This document shows positions 1 through 8,310 of a stretch of 14,863 nt of DNA, piece after piece; position 1 is the first letter of the stretch; each line of letters begins with the position of its first letter. Under the pieces are notes generated by a model. The model saw nothing but the letters and a program-made list of their open reading frames with translations. It did not search any database and had not been told where the DNA came from. This DNA comes from an uncultured Flavobacteriaceae bacterium (GTDB lineage Bacteria; Bacteroidota; Bacteroidia; Flavobacteriales; Flavobacteriaceae). The position numbers and the translations under genes are program-made. The stretch is taken from NCBI GenBank assembly GCA_937901915.1, contig CALGUD010000015.1, positions 1 to 14,863 of the forward strand, read 5' to 3'.

Positions 1-93
1 CATTTTGAAAAATATGAAGTTCAAAAAATAAGACAAGTTGTAGAAGACAGATTTAGCAAACAGAGTATTATTGAAAGATTAAAAAAAACTTAA
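1..93 (+). CDS. C-terminal end of an unidentified protein, possibly a glycosyltransferase
   Basis: An open frame enters from the left edge and ends at TAA 91-93, giving 30 residues that begin HFEKYEVQKIRQ and end with IIERLKKT. The body lies outside the window. The tail, with an Arg...Val-Val-Glu-Asp-Arg-Phe-Ser pattern followed by an amphipathic helix, resembles the last helix of GT4-type glycosyltransferases, where a variant of R..V...FS is common, but 30 residues cannot establish this. It is on the same strand as sucD and 85 bases upstream of it, and no hairpin terminator is visible between them. It is not the end of sucC, so the two succinyl-CoA synthetase subunits are not adjacent here. 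Confidence 0.5.
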   Translation, partial: HFEKYEVQKIRQVVEDRFSKQSIIERLKKT

Positions 94-149
94 GTACATT
101 TTTAGTAATATCTAAGTATAAAAAACTTTATTAATCGTAATCAATACGT

Positions 150-157
150 TATTTTTG
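150..157 (+). promoter_or_regulatory. Weak candidate -7 box for sucD
   Basis: TATTTTTG fits the Bacteroidota -7 consensus TAnnTTTG and lies 21 bases before the sucD start. No TTG is found at the expected -33 position (only TTTATTAAT), and the implied leader is very short, so this is tentative. Confidence 0.3.
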
Positions 158-178
158 TCAGGTTTAAAAAACAAATAA

Positions 179-1051
179 ATGAGTGTATTAGTCAATAAGA
201 ATTCAAAAATTATAGTACAGGGTTTTACCGGAAGTGAAGGAACATTTCACGCAGAACAAATGATTGAATATGGCACCAACCTGGTTGGTGGTGTAACTCC
301 CGGAAAAGGGGGGCAGACTCATTTGGGAAAACCGGTGTTTAATACTGTAAAAGACGCAGTAGATAATGTAGGTGCAGACACTTCAATTATATTTGTACCA
401 CCCGCATTTGCAGCAGATGCCATTATGGAAGCTGCCGATGCTGGTATAAAAGTAATTATAACAATTACGGAAGGTATTCCGGTGGCTGATATGATTAAAG
501 CAGCTGAATATTTAAAAAATAAAGATTGCCGTTTAATCGGTCCGAATTGTCCGGGAGTAATTACTCCGGGTGAAGCCAAAGTAGGTATTATGCCAGGATT
601 TGTGTTTAAAAAAGGCAAAGTAGGTATTATATCAAAATCGGGAACTTTAACATACGAAGCTGCTGATCAGGTTGTTAAACAAGGTTTGGGAATTACTACT
701 GCGATCGGTATTGGTGGAGACCCTATTATAGGAACTACTACCAAGGAAGCTGTGGAATTACTTATGAACGACCCTGAGACTGAATGCATTGTAATGATCG
801 GTGAAATAGGCGGACAACTGGAAGTTGATGCTGCGAGATGGATAAAAGAAAACGGTAATAAAAAACCGGTTGTAGGCTTTATTGCAGGTGAAACCGCCCC
901 TAAAGGACGTACCATGGGTCATGCCGGTGCTATTGTAGGCGGCGCAGATGATACAGCCGAAGCCAAAAAGAGAATTATGGGTGAATGTGGAATCCATGTA
1001 GTAGAATCTCCTGCTGAAATTGGAAAAAAAGTAGCAGAAGTGATGAAATAA
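179..1051 (+). CDS. sucD: Succinyl-CoA synthetase (ADP-forming) alpha subunit
   Basis: This is the alpha subunit of succinate-CoA ligase, which with the beta subunit (SucC) converts succinyl-CoA to succinate with substrate-level phosphorylation in the TCA cycle, in the cytoplasm. The 290 residues match the usual family length. The N-terminal CoA-binding Rossmann domain shows GFTGSEGTFH (15-24) and VTPGKGG (39-45). The GPNCPG motif is at 121-126 and SKSGTLTYE at 152-160. The C-terminal ligase domain carries IGEIGG (207-212) and the phosphorylated active-site histidine H248 in GRTMGHAGA. The ATG at 179 gives the normal MSVLVNKNSK N-terminus. No sucC lies next to it, so the beta subunit must be encoded elsewhere. 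A strong terminator follows, which suggests a single-gene unit or the end of one with the upstream gene. Confidence 0.97.
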   Translation: MSVLVNKNSKIIVQGFTGSEGTFHAEQMIEYGTNLVGGVTPGKGGQTHLGKPVFNTVKDAVDNVGADTSIIFVPPAFAADAIMEAADAGIKVIITITEGIPVADMIKAAEYLKNKDCRLIGPNCPGVITPGEAKVGIMPGFVFKKGKVGIISKSGTLTYEAADQVVKQGLGITTAIGIGGDPIIGTTTKEAVELLMNDPETECIVMIGEIGGQLEVDAARWIKENGNKKPVVGFIAGETAPKGRTMGHAGAIVGGADDTAEAKKRIMGECGIHVVESPAEIGKKVAEVMK

Positions 1052-1070
1052 TATACATATAAAGTAGTTC

Positions 1071-1111
1071 GATCCCGGTTTTTTAACTAAAAAAAGCCGG
1101 GATTTTTTTTT
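1071..1111 (+). terminator. Rho-independent terminator after sucD
   Basis: The inverted repeat ATCCCGG ... CCGGGAT (1072-1078 and 1097-1103) extends inward through a G-T wobble and a T-run/A-run pairing, and is followed by nine T residues. It begins 20 bases after the sucD stop. Confidence 0.9.
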
Positions 1112-1174
1112 GGGGGAATGGTAACTACTTATCGAAATTCTTACAAACTCCTGTTAAAAAACCCATAATTATTT

Positions 1175-1182
1175 TACATTTG
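1175..1182 (+). promoter_or_regulatory. Candidate -7 box for the M16 peptidase gene
   Basis: TACATTTG matches TAnnTTTG and lies about 60 bases before the start codon at 1243, downstream of the sucD terminator. The -33 element is weak: only CTG at 1151-1153, with a 21-base spacer. Confidence 0.5.
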
Positions 1183-1242
1183 GATTACTAAGACCCTATA
1201 TTTAGGATCCATTCATTATTCATCAAATTAAAAAACACACTT

Positions 1243-4203
1243 ATGAGAATCAAAAAACTAGTTTATTTATTTATTATTGGATTTCTTGTTTTTAGTTGTA
1301 AAAAAGAAAACACAGCTTCAGAAAAGGAAGTTTTAACAGACGCTAATGGTTTCAAATATGAAACCTTTGAAAATGACCCCACAGGCCTCAGGCTATACAC
1401 CTTAGACAACGGTTTAAAAGTTTACTTAAGCAAGAATACAGACGAACCCAAAATCCAGACCTTCATTGGAGTAAGGGCAGGTTCTGTTTACGATCCTGCT
1501 GACAATACAGGTCTTGCACACTATTTAGAACATATGGTATTTAAAGGTACCGATGAAATAGGTACCCAAAATTGGGAAGAAGAAAAAAAATACCTGGATC
1601 AGATATCTGCCTTATATGAAGAGCATAAATCTGAAAAGGATCCGGAAAGGAAAAAAATTATTTACAAAAAAATTGATAGTGTATCATTGGAAGCTTCAAA
1701 AATAGCCATTGCAAACGAGTATGATAAAATGGTAAGTTCGCTAGGTGCCGAAGGTACGAATGCCTGGACCTGGCATGAAGAAACCGTTTATACAAATAAA
1801 ATACCGGCCAATGGATTGGATAAATGGTTAAAACTGGAAAGTGAGCGATTCAGTCAATTGGTTTTAAGGCTTTTCCATACAGAATTAGAAGCTGTTTATG
1901 AAGAATTCAACCGTGCCCAGGATAGTGACGGAAGAAAAGAATCATATGAACTTATGGATGCTTTGTTTCCAAATCACCCATACGGCCAGCAGCCAACCAT
2001 TGGCGTTTCAGAACATTTAAAAAATCCTTCAATGGTTGCTATACATAATTATTTTAATACGTATTATGTACCTAATAACATAGCTGTTGTTTTAGTGGGC
2101 GATCTTGAATTTGATTCTACCATAAAAAAAGTAAACGAAAATTTTGGAAGTTTTGAATCTAAGGAAGTTAATTACCCTGAAAGGCCTAAAGAGGAATCTA
2201 TCACTTCCCCGGTTGTCAGAGAAGTAGTAGGACCCGAGGCAGAAAGGGTAAATATAGCATTCAGAACAGGTGGTTTGGGCACTGAAGATGAAAAATATAT
2301 TTCATTAATTGACATGATCCTGGCAAACAGCAATGCAGGCCTTATAGATTTAAACCTGAACCAGAAGCAAAAAGTTCTTAGAGCAAGTTCCTATCCCAGG
2401 TTTTTTAATGACTACGGGGTCCTTACCTTGTATGGTTACCCTAAAACAAATCAGTCGCTTGAAGAGGTTAAGGATTTACTACTAGAGCAAATAGAATTGA
2501 TTAAAAAAGGTGAGTTTGAAGATTGGATGATCGATGCAGTTGTTAATGACCTCGAGCTTAACCAGACACGTAGTTATGAAAATGCTTCATCAGTTGCCAA
2601 TGCATATGTACATTCCTTTGTGCATTTTCAGGATTGGCAGGATAGGGTTGACAGACTTAACAAATACCGTAAAGTAACCAAGCAGGAATTAGTTGATTTT
2701 GCCAATACTTTTTTTGTAGATAACTATGTAGTTGTTTATAAAAAGCAAGGTGAAAATACCGGCCTGGTAAAAGTTGAAAATCCCGGGATTACTCCAATAG
2801 AATTAAACAGGGATAAAAAATCCCCTTTTTTAGTAGCATTCAACAAAATAGAAACCCCGGAAATTGAACCACAGGTTGTAAATTATCAGGAAGCAATTAA
2901 AAAAACTAAAACAAAAAATAACCTTGAGGTATCTTACATAGAGAACACCATTAATGACCTGGCGGAATTAAATATCATTTTTGATATGGGGAAAGACAAT
3001 GATAAAAAGCTGGACCTGGCTATTGGTTACCTGGAATATGTGGGGACTGATAAATTTTCGCCAGAAGATTTAAAAAAGGAATTTTATAAATACGGGGTAG
3101 AATACGGAGTTAGATCAGGTGATGACCGGTCCAATATTTCAGTTTCCGGCTTAAGTAAAAATCTGGATAAAGGACTGGAACTTTTAGAGCACTTATGGTC
3201 TAATGCAGTCCCTACACAGGATGCTTATGACAAATATGTTCAGAAAATTGCAAAACAAAGGGAAGAGGGAAAGACAGACAAAAGAAATATTATGTGGAAT
3301 GGATTGTTCAATTACGCACAATATGGAGAAAACTCCAGGCTACGTGATAATTATACAATTACAGAATTAAATGAAATTGATCCACAGGAACTGATAAATC
3401 TTGTAAAAGACCTTCGAAACTACAAACACAGGATTTTTTATTACGGAAATAATATTGACGGTACCATAACTGCGTTAAATGAAAAACACACTGTGCCGGC
3501 AGAATTAAAGGATTATCCTGAAAAAAAATCATACCTGAATAAAGAAACAGGAGGAAATGTATATTTTGTTAATTACGACATGGTACAGGCAGAACTGCTG
3601 TTTTTAGCCAGAGGTGAAGATTTTGATGTCGAAAAACTGGCAGCATCCAATCTTTTTAACACCTATTTTGGTAGCGGACTCTCGTCCATAGTATTCCAGG
3701 AAATCCGCGAATCCAAATCTTTAGCGTATTCAGCCTTTTCATCATATTCAAATGCTCAGGAAAAAGAGAAGCCAAACTATACGTATGCGTATATAGGAAC
3801 TCAGGCAAATAAGCTTCCGCAAGCTGTTGACGCTATGATGGATTTAATGACCAATATGCCCGAAGCAGAAGATCAATTCCAGGCAGCTAAAGAATCTACC
3901 TTAAAACAATTAGCAGCCGACCGTATAACCAAATCAAATATTTTTTGGAATTACGAGAGGCTAAAGAAAAGGGGGATTACAGAAGATCACAGGAAAAAAA
4001 TGTATGATGCGATTGATAAAATGAACATGGCCGATCTGAAAACATTTTTTGATGAAAATATAAAGGGAGAAACGTATGATGTGATGGTTATTGGAAACAA
4101 AAATGATGTGGATCTCGAATCTCTCAGTAAATTAGGAGTTATAAAAGAAATAGATGTAGATTATCTGTTTAATTATGAAAAACCGGAGCCTATAAAATCT
4201 TAA
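1243..4203 (+). CDS. M16 family (pitrilysin/insulysin-like) zinc metallopeptidase, lipoprotein
   Basis: Predicted envelope-anchored zinc endopeptidase of family M16, which degrades peptides inside a closed two-half chamber. The first 19 residues form a lipoprotein signal with a lipobox ending LVFSC, so Cys19 should be lipidated. The inverted zinc motif HYLEH is at 93-97 (ligands H93 and H97, catalytic E96). The third ligand is predicted to be E221 in E-LEAV-YEEFNRAQDSDG, which aligns well with the E...AV..E....RDG segment of pitrilysin. The gap between the two motifs is longer than in E. coli pitrilysin because of a charged helical insertion around 105-165. The second, non-catalytic half (about 540-986) lacks HxxEH but keeps the FGSGLSSIVFQEIRESKSLAYSA region typical of M16 C-terminal domains. 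The 986-residue length fits single-chain M16 enzymes. It has its own candidate promoter and terminator and so is probably monocistronic. The substrate cannot be deduced. Confidence 0.93.
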   Translation: MRIKKLVYLFIIGFLVFSCKKENTASEKEVLTDANGFKYETFENDPTGLRLYTLDNGLKVYLSKNTDEPKIQTFIGVRAGSVYDPADNTGLAHYLEHMVFKGTDEIGTQNWEEEKKYLDQISALYEEHKSEKDPERKKIIYKKIDSVSLEASKIAIANEYDKMVSSLGAEGTNAWTWHEETVYTNKIPANGLDKWLKLESERFSQLVLRLFHTELEAVYEEFNRAQDSDGRKESYELMDALFPNHPYGQQPTIGVSEHLKNPSMVAIHNYFNTYYVPNNIAVVLVGDLEFDSTIKKVNENFGSFESKEVNYPERPKEESITSPVVREVVGPEAERVNIAFRTGGLGTEDEKYISLIDMILANSNAGLIDLNLNQKQKVLRASSYPRFFNDYGVLTLYGYPKTNQSLEEVKDLLLEQIELIKKGEFEDWMIDAVVNDLELNQTRSYENASSVANAYVHSFVHFQDWQDRVDRLNKYRKVTKQELVDFANTFFVDNYVVVYKKQGENTGLVKVENPGITPIELNRDKKSPFLVAFNKIETPEIEPQVVNYQEAIKKTKTKNNLEVSYIENTINDLAELNIIFDMGKDNDKKLDLAIGYLEYVGTDKFSPEDLKKEFYKYGVEYGVRSGDDRSNISVSGLSKNLDKGLELLEHLWSNAVPTQDAYDKYVQKIAKQREEGKTDKRNIMWNGLFNYAQYGENSRLRDNYTITELNEIDPQELINLVKDLRNYKHRIFYYGNNIDGTITALNEKHTVPAELKDYPEKKSYLNKETGGNVYFVNYDMVQAELLFLARGEDFDVEKLAASNLFNTYFGSGLSSIVFQEIRESKSLAYSAFSSYSNAQEKEKPNYTYAYIGTQANKLPQAVDAMMDLMTNMPEAEDQFQAAKESTLKQLAADRITKSNIFWNYERLKKRGITEDHRKKMYDAIDKMNMADLKTFFDENIKGETYDVMVIGNKNDVDLESLSKLGVIKEIDVDYLFNYEKPEPIKS

Positions 4204-4223
4204 ATGATTCCTATAAAAGCCAA

Positions 4224-4252
4224 AATCCCTGCTAAAATAGCGGGGATTTTTG
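4224..4252 (+). terminator. Rho-independent terminator after the M16 peptidase gene
   Basis: An 11-bp stem AATCCCTGCTA / TAGCGGGGATT (4224-4234 and 4238-4248, one T-G wobble) with an AAA loop runs into a T tract, 20 bases after the stop codon. Confidence 0.9.
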
Positions 4253-4281
4253 TATGTTGATATGACTATTTGCTATATTTG
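4249..4281 (+). promoter_or_regulatory. Candidate promoter for the fabG-VWA-SPFH unit
   Basis: TTTG at 4249-4252 and TATATTTG at 4274-4281 fit the Bacteroidota -33 (TTG) and -7 (TAnnTTTG) elements with a 21-base spacer. The -33 element overlaps the T tract of the preceding terminator. The implied leader to the start codon at 4411 is about 120 bases. No further structure was recognised in it. Confidence 0.5.
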
Positions 4282-4410
4282 GTTTTTGTTTTAAAATCTA
4301 TTAATAAAATGAAGTTTTCTCCCCTTTGGAACAACCGGTCATACTTAATCAACTCATTTAACTCAGTAACAATAACTCATAACCTAATAACTTAACAACA
4401 AACAATATTA

Positions 4411-5157
4411 ATGAAATTATTAGAAGGAAAAACAGCGATCATAACCGGCGCCAGCCGTGGAATAGGTAAAGGAATTGCAAGAATTTTTGCTGAACATGGT
4501 GCCAATGTAGCATTTACATACAGTTCTTCTGTAGAGGCAGCTAATGAATTGGAAAAAGAACTTAATGCTTTAGGGGTGAAGGCAAAAGGGTATCAAAGTA
4601 ATGCTGCCGACTATAATCAGGCCCAGGAGCTTGCAGAAGAAGTTGTAAAAGAATTCGGAGCTATTGATGTTTTAATTAACAATGCCGGGATTACAAAGGA
4701 TAATCTTTTAATGCGTATATCTGAAGAAGATTTTGATAAAGTGATAGAAGTCAACCTTAAATCAGTTTTTAATATGACCAAAGCTGTGCAAAGAACCATG
4801 TTAAAACAACGAAAAGGGTCTATTATAAACATGAGTTCTGTAGTTGGGGTTAAAGGTAATGCCGGACAATCTAATTATGCAGCATCAAAAGCCGGAATTA
4901 TTGGTTTTTCTAAATCCATAGCCCTTGAATTGGGATCCAGAAATATAAGGTCTAATGTAATTGCACCCGGGTTTATTGAAACAGAAATGACCGGTGTACT
5001 GGATGAAAAAATTGTACAGGGATGGAGGGATGCCATCCCGCTCAAACGTGGAGGCCAACCCGAAGATGTGGCTAATGCATGTGTTTTCCTTGCATCCGAC
5101 TTATCTGGATATATAACCGGTCAGGTTATTAATGTGGATGGTGGAATGCTAACATAA
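4411..5157 (+). CDS. fabG: 3-oxoacyl-[acyl-carrier-protein] reductase
   Basis: Short-chain dehydrogenase that reduces 3-oxoacyl-ACP with NADPH in the fatty-acid elongation cycle. At 248 residues it has the standard FabG length. The nucleotide-binding TGASRGIG is at 12-19, NNAG at 90-93, the structural N114 in VNLKSVF, and the catalytic triad residues S143, Y156 and K160 in SSVVGVKGNAGQSNYAASK. The PG..ET.MT loop (186-194) and the ending GYITGQVINVDGGM are typical FabG signatures and favour FabG over a general SDR. The ATG gives a normal start (MKLLEGKTAIITG). The leader ends AACAATATTA with no Shine-Dalgarno sequence, as is common in this phylum. It lies 82 bases before a VWA-protein gene with no terminator between, so co-transcription is likely. 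Confidence 0.95.
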   Translation: MKLLEGKTAIITGASRGIGKGIARIFAEHGANVAFTYSSSVEAANELEKELNALGVKAKGYQSNAADYNQAQELAEEVVKEFGAIDVLINNAGITKDNLLMRISEEDFDKVIEVNLKSVFNMTKAVQRTMLKQRKGSIINMSSVVGVKGNAGQSNYAASKAGIIGFSKSIALELGSRNIRSNVIAPGFIETEMTGVLDEKIVQGWRDAIPLKRGGQPEDVANACVFLASDLSGYITGQVINVDGGMLT

Positions 5158-5239
5158 CCATAAAGTAAACACTAAAATACCCGTTTGGTATCGTTCTTTT
5201 CCGGTTCCAACAGCTATACATATCTTCTAACACTAAATT

Positions 5240-7270
5240 ATGTCTTTAGGAACAATATTATTAATTATAGCTTCCGGGGTAATTGCAATTACCCTGGCTT
5301 TGTTTCAATATAAGGGGGGCAGGTACTCTATTGTTTTTAGCGTTTTAAGGTCACTTACTATTTTTGGTGTTTTAATTCTACTTATCAATCCAAAATTTAA
5401 ACAGGTTAATTATTTTATTGAAAAACCGGTGTTGAACGTTCTGTCCGATAACTCCTCTTCCATTGAATACCTGGATCAGGCTCAATTATTAAGATCTTTA
5501 AATGATGAAATAAAAAATAATAGAAGCTTAAAGGAAAGATTTAATATTCAATCATACTCATTTGATAATCAACTAAATATAAATGATTCATTAAGCTTTG
5601 AAGGATCACAGACCAATATCACAAAAGCATTAAATTCATTAGAAGAAATCAATAAAGGATTAACAGCTCCGGTAATTTTATTAACGGACGGTAACCAAAC
5701 CTATGGTAGTGATTATGAGTTCTCTTTAAAGAATTATAAACAACCCATATTTCCCATTATTTTGGGTGATACAACTAAATATACCGACCTTAAAATCCAA
5801 CAGTTAAATGTAAACAGATATACCTATCTAAAGAATAAATTCCCTGTTGAAATAATCATTAATTATGAAGGACAGTTACGGAACTCAAACGAATCAATTA
5901 ATACGAAGTTTGTTATAAGTAGCGGAGATCATGTTTTGTATAATGAAAACATTACTTTATCACCCGGAAACAATTCAAAAATTATCAATGTAGAACTTAA
6001 GGCCAACAGTATAGGTGTAAAAAAGTATAAGGCAGAAATAATACCACTTTCAAACGAAAGAAATATAAGTAACAATAGCAGGGCATTTGCTGTAGAAGTT
6101 ATTGACCAGAAAACTGATGTGGTTATTATTTCTGACATTTTGCATCCGGACCTTGGGAGTTTAAAAAAGATAATTGAAAGTAATGAGCAACGTTCACTGG
6201 TCATTGAAAAACCTTATTCGAATAATATAAAACTAGATGATTTTGAGTTAGTTATACTATATCAGCCAAACAATAAGTTTAATAATATCCTGAATCAATT
6301 AAACACTCAAAAAAAGAATTTTCTCATCATTACGGGCACAAACACGGATTGGAATTTTTTAAATAGAATTCAGGGATATTTTACTAAAGCACCTTCCTCC
6401 GCCATCGAAGATGTACAGCCTGTTTTTAATTCAAATTTTTCATCGTTTCTGATAGAGGATATTAATTTTGATGCATATCCACCACTTAAAACAACTTTTG
6501 GAGACGTTACTTTTACTGTAAAGTATGATGTGCTTTTAACCAGTAAAATTGGAAATGTAGAAACAGATCAACCGCTATTGTTGACTTTTGAAAATACTGA
6601 AATAAGAGTCGCATTGCTTTTAGGGGAAGATATCTGGAAATGGCGGGCGCAAAGTTACCATATTAATAAAAATTTTGAGGAATTTGACACTTTTTTTGGT
6701 AAACTGGTTCAATACCTCTCATCATCCACGAAAAAGGATCGCCTAAATTTAAATTATGAACCATTTTATTATGGAAAGAATAATGTTCGTATTTTAGCTG
6801 AATTCTTTGATAAGAATTATGTTTTTAACCCCAACGCATCCCTGCAAATACAGCTTAAGGACAATAATTCCGGCGAAGTTAGAAGCATTCCGTTGCTTTT
6901 AAAAAATAATTATTACGAAGCGGACCTTTCACTGTTACCAGCATCAGAATACGAATTCACAGTTAGTGCTATTAATGAAAACATTTCTCAATCAGGTTCA
7001 TTTTCTATTCTCGATTTTGAAGCAGAAAAACAATTTTTAAACCCCAATGTAACAAAACTGGAACAATTAGCAACCAATACCGGAGGAGAGCATTCTTATC
7101 CAATTAATTATAGTATTATTAACAAATTATTGGATGATAATAGGTTTAAGCCTGTACAGAAAAGTAAAGAAAATATAGTACCTTTGATCGATTGGAAATG
7201 GTTACTTGCCTTTATTGCCTTAACGCTATCTGCTGAATGGTTCTTCAGGAAATATAACGGACTTATTTAA
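5240..7270 (+). CDS. VWA-domain membrane protein
   Basis: Predicted inner-membrane protein with a von Willebrand factor A-like domain. Two hydrophobic segments lie at the N-terminus (about 4-22 and 30-50) and one at the C-terminus (about 654-668, WLLAFIALTLSAEWFF). The large middle part should be on one side of the membrane, probably periplasmic. The first part of the domain has an intact metal-ion-dependent adhesion site: D70-x-S72-x-S74 in LSDNSSSIEYL, a threonine in the GSQTNITKAL segment (about 122-131), and LLTDGNQ at 147-153. The remainder (about 185-640) looks like beta-sandwich and a glutamine-amidotransferase-like fold seen in related Bacteroidota proteins, but I assign no enzyme activity to it. 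BatA/BatB-type proteins are distant relatives, but the MoxR ATPase and other Bat genes are absent. Its stop is 21 bases before the SPFH gene, so the two are probably translated from one message. Specific function unknown. Confidence 0.82.
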   Translation: MSLGTILLIIASGVIAITLALFQYKGGRYSIVFSVLRSLTIFGVLILLINPKFKQVNYFIEKPVLNVLSDNSSSIEYLDQAQLLRSLNDEIKNNRSLKERFNIQSYSFDNQLNINDSLSFEGSQTNITKALNSLEEINKGLTAPVILLTDGNQTYGSDYEFSLKNYKQPIFPIILGDTTKYTDLKIQQLNVNRYTYLKNKFPVEIIINYEGQLRNSNESINTKFVISSGDHVLYNENITLSPGNNSKIINVELKANSIGVKKYKAEIIPLSNERNISNNSRAFAVEVIDQKTDVVIISDILHPDLGSLKKIIESNEQRSLVIEKPYSNNIKLDDFELVILYQPNNKFNNILNQLNTQKKNFLIITGTNTDWNFLNRIQGYFTKAPSSAIEDVQPVFNSNFSSFLIEDINFDAYPPLKTTFGDVTFTVKYDVLLTSKIGNVETDQPLLLTFENTEIRVALLLGEDIWKWRAQSYHINKNFEEFDTFFGKLVQYLSSSTKKDRLNLNYEPFYYGKNNVRILAEFFDKNYVFNPNASLQIQLKDNNSGEVRSIPLLLKNNYYEADLSLLPASEYEFTVSAINENISQSGSFSILDFEAEKQFLNPNVTKLEQLATNTGGEHSYPINYSIINKLLDDNRFKPVQKSKENIVPLIDWKWLLAFIALTLSAEWFFRKYNGLI

Positions 7271-7291
7271 TAAATTAAAATCAAATTTAAA

Positions 7292-8107
7292 ATGGATAAA
7301 TTACCAAAAATTGGAATACCAATAATTATTATTGTCGTATTAGCTATAATACTCATAGCAAAATCTGCTGTTACTATAGGTTCCGGTGAAGCCGGAGTGC
7401 TTTATAAAACCTTTGGGGATGGTGTTGTAACAGAAGAACCACCTTTAAGTGAAGGGTTTCATATTGTAGCACCGTGGAACAAAGTTTTTATTTATAATGT
7501 GCGTCAGCAGGAACTGTCTGAAACTATGAAGGTACTATCTTCTAATGGTCTTGGGATAGCTATCGATGCTACTGCCTGGTATTTACCGGAATATAAAAAC
7601 CTTGGGAAACTTCACCAGGAAAAAGGGGAAAGTTATGTTGACCGGATTATAAAACCGGCAATAAGATCTGCAGCCAGAAGTGTAGTGGGAAGATATACAC
7701 CGGAGCAATTATACTCTTCTAAAAGAGATGCTATACAAGAAGAAATACAAATTGAAACAGAAATTATTTTAAAAGATCAATATGTGCTGCTAAATGATGT
7801 GTTGGTAAGAGATGTTACGTTGCCGGCTACCATTAAAGACGCTATTGAACGTAAGTTAGGACAGGAACAGGAAGCTTTGGAATATGAATTCCGTATTCAA
7901 AAAGCAACCCAGGAGGCAGAGCGCCAGCGTATTGATGCTGAAGGGAAAGCTGCAGCAAATAAAATACTGAACGAATCCCTTACAGAGAATATTTTAAAAG
8001 AAAAAGGGATTCAGGCCACCATAGAACTGGCTAGATCACCAAATGCCAAAGTTGTCGTAATTGGCAGTGGAGAAGGTGGAATGCCCATTATTCTTGGAAA
8101 CCAATAA
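7292..8107 (+). CDS. SPFH/prohibitin-family membrane protein
   Basis: A 271-residue protein of the SPFH (stomatin/prohibitin/flotillin/HflK-C) superfamily. These assemble into membrane-attached rings that scaffold other proteins, often the FtsH protease. One transmembrane helix is at about 7-24 (an Ile/Val-rich run after MDKLPK). The SPFH domain follows, from about 26 to 200, beginning with the typical SGEAGVLYKTFG pattern and including LSEGFHIVAPWNKV and VNDVLVRDVTLP-like segments. A charged coiled-coil stretch (about 195-245) is rich in Glu, Gln, Ala and Lys with QEAERQRIDAEGKA, the prohibitin hallmark. The length and single anchor fit prohibitin better than HflK. It is the last gene of the fabG-VWA-SPFH unit and ends at a strong terminator. 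No protease gene lies nearby, so its partner is unknown; the adjacent VWA protein is a candidate. Confidence 0.88.
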   Translation: MDKLPKIGIPIIIIVVLAIILIAKSAVTIGSGEAGVLYKTFGDGVVTEEPPLSEGFHIVAPWNKVFIYNVRQQELSETMKVLSSNGLGIAIDATAWYLPEYKNLGKLHQEKGESYVDRIIKPAIRSAARSVVGRYTPEQLYSSKRDAIQEEIQIETEIILKDQYVLLNDVLVRDVTLPATIKDAIERKLGQEQEALEYEFRIQKATQEAERQRIDAEGKAAANKILNESLTENILKEKGIQATIELARSPNAKVVVIGSGEGGMPIILGNQ

Positions 8108-8126
8108 ATAAAACAGTAAATAATAT

Positions 8127-8166
8127 AAAAAAGAGGCCGTCTAAAAAGTATTAGACGGCCTTTTTG
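8127..8166. terminator. Bidirectional Rho-independent terminator
   Basis: The 11-bp perfect stem AGGCCGTCTAA / TTAGACGGCCT (8134-8144 and 8151-8161) has a 6-base loop. It is followed by a T run on the plus strand and preceded by six A residues at 8127-8132, which read as a T run on the minus strand. It can therefore terminate the SPFH unit from the left and any read-through of the minus-strand terC operon from the right. Confidence 0.9.
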
Positions 8167-8209
8167 TTTTAGGGGATAGTGCTTTCATTCTAACTTTGGG
8201 AAAGTTATT

Positions 8210-8231
8210 AGTTAATGAGTTAATAGTTAAT
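8210..8231. repeat. Three copies of AGTTAAT
   Basis: AGTTAAT occurs at 8210-8216, 8218-8224 and 8225-8231, as short near-tandem AT-rich repeats at the left side of the gene-poor gap. Function unknown. Confidence 0.7.
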
Positions 8232-8241
8232 TGATTTTAAA

Positions 8242-8310
8242 TTAGTATAGTCTTAAAGCTACCTTATTAACCATAGCAATAAGCCCTATTTCGGTTTCTA
8301 CTTTATGTTC
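8242..8310 (-). pseudogene. Probable transposase C-terminal remnant
   Basis: The minus-strand frame ending at TAA (8244-8242) reads EHKVETEIGLIAMVNK then VALRLY. From memory of the family, this resembles the final helix of DDE transposases of the IS1182/IS5 group, in which a KV..E.GL.A.A.N pattern follows the last catalytic Glu region. Only about 23 residues are preserved. Upstream on the minus strand the frame runs into an unrelated GC-rich patch, and no catalytic core is present. No start codon, terminal inverted repeats or target-site duplication were recognised. It could instead be a chance open frame; a protein search would decide. Confidence 0.35.

Noticed and set aside
319..997. Minus-strand open frames inside sucD
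   Set aside because: They are antisense shadows of a highly conserved gene with no recognisable protein content.
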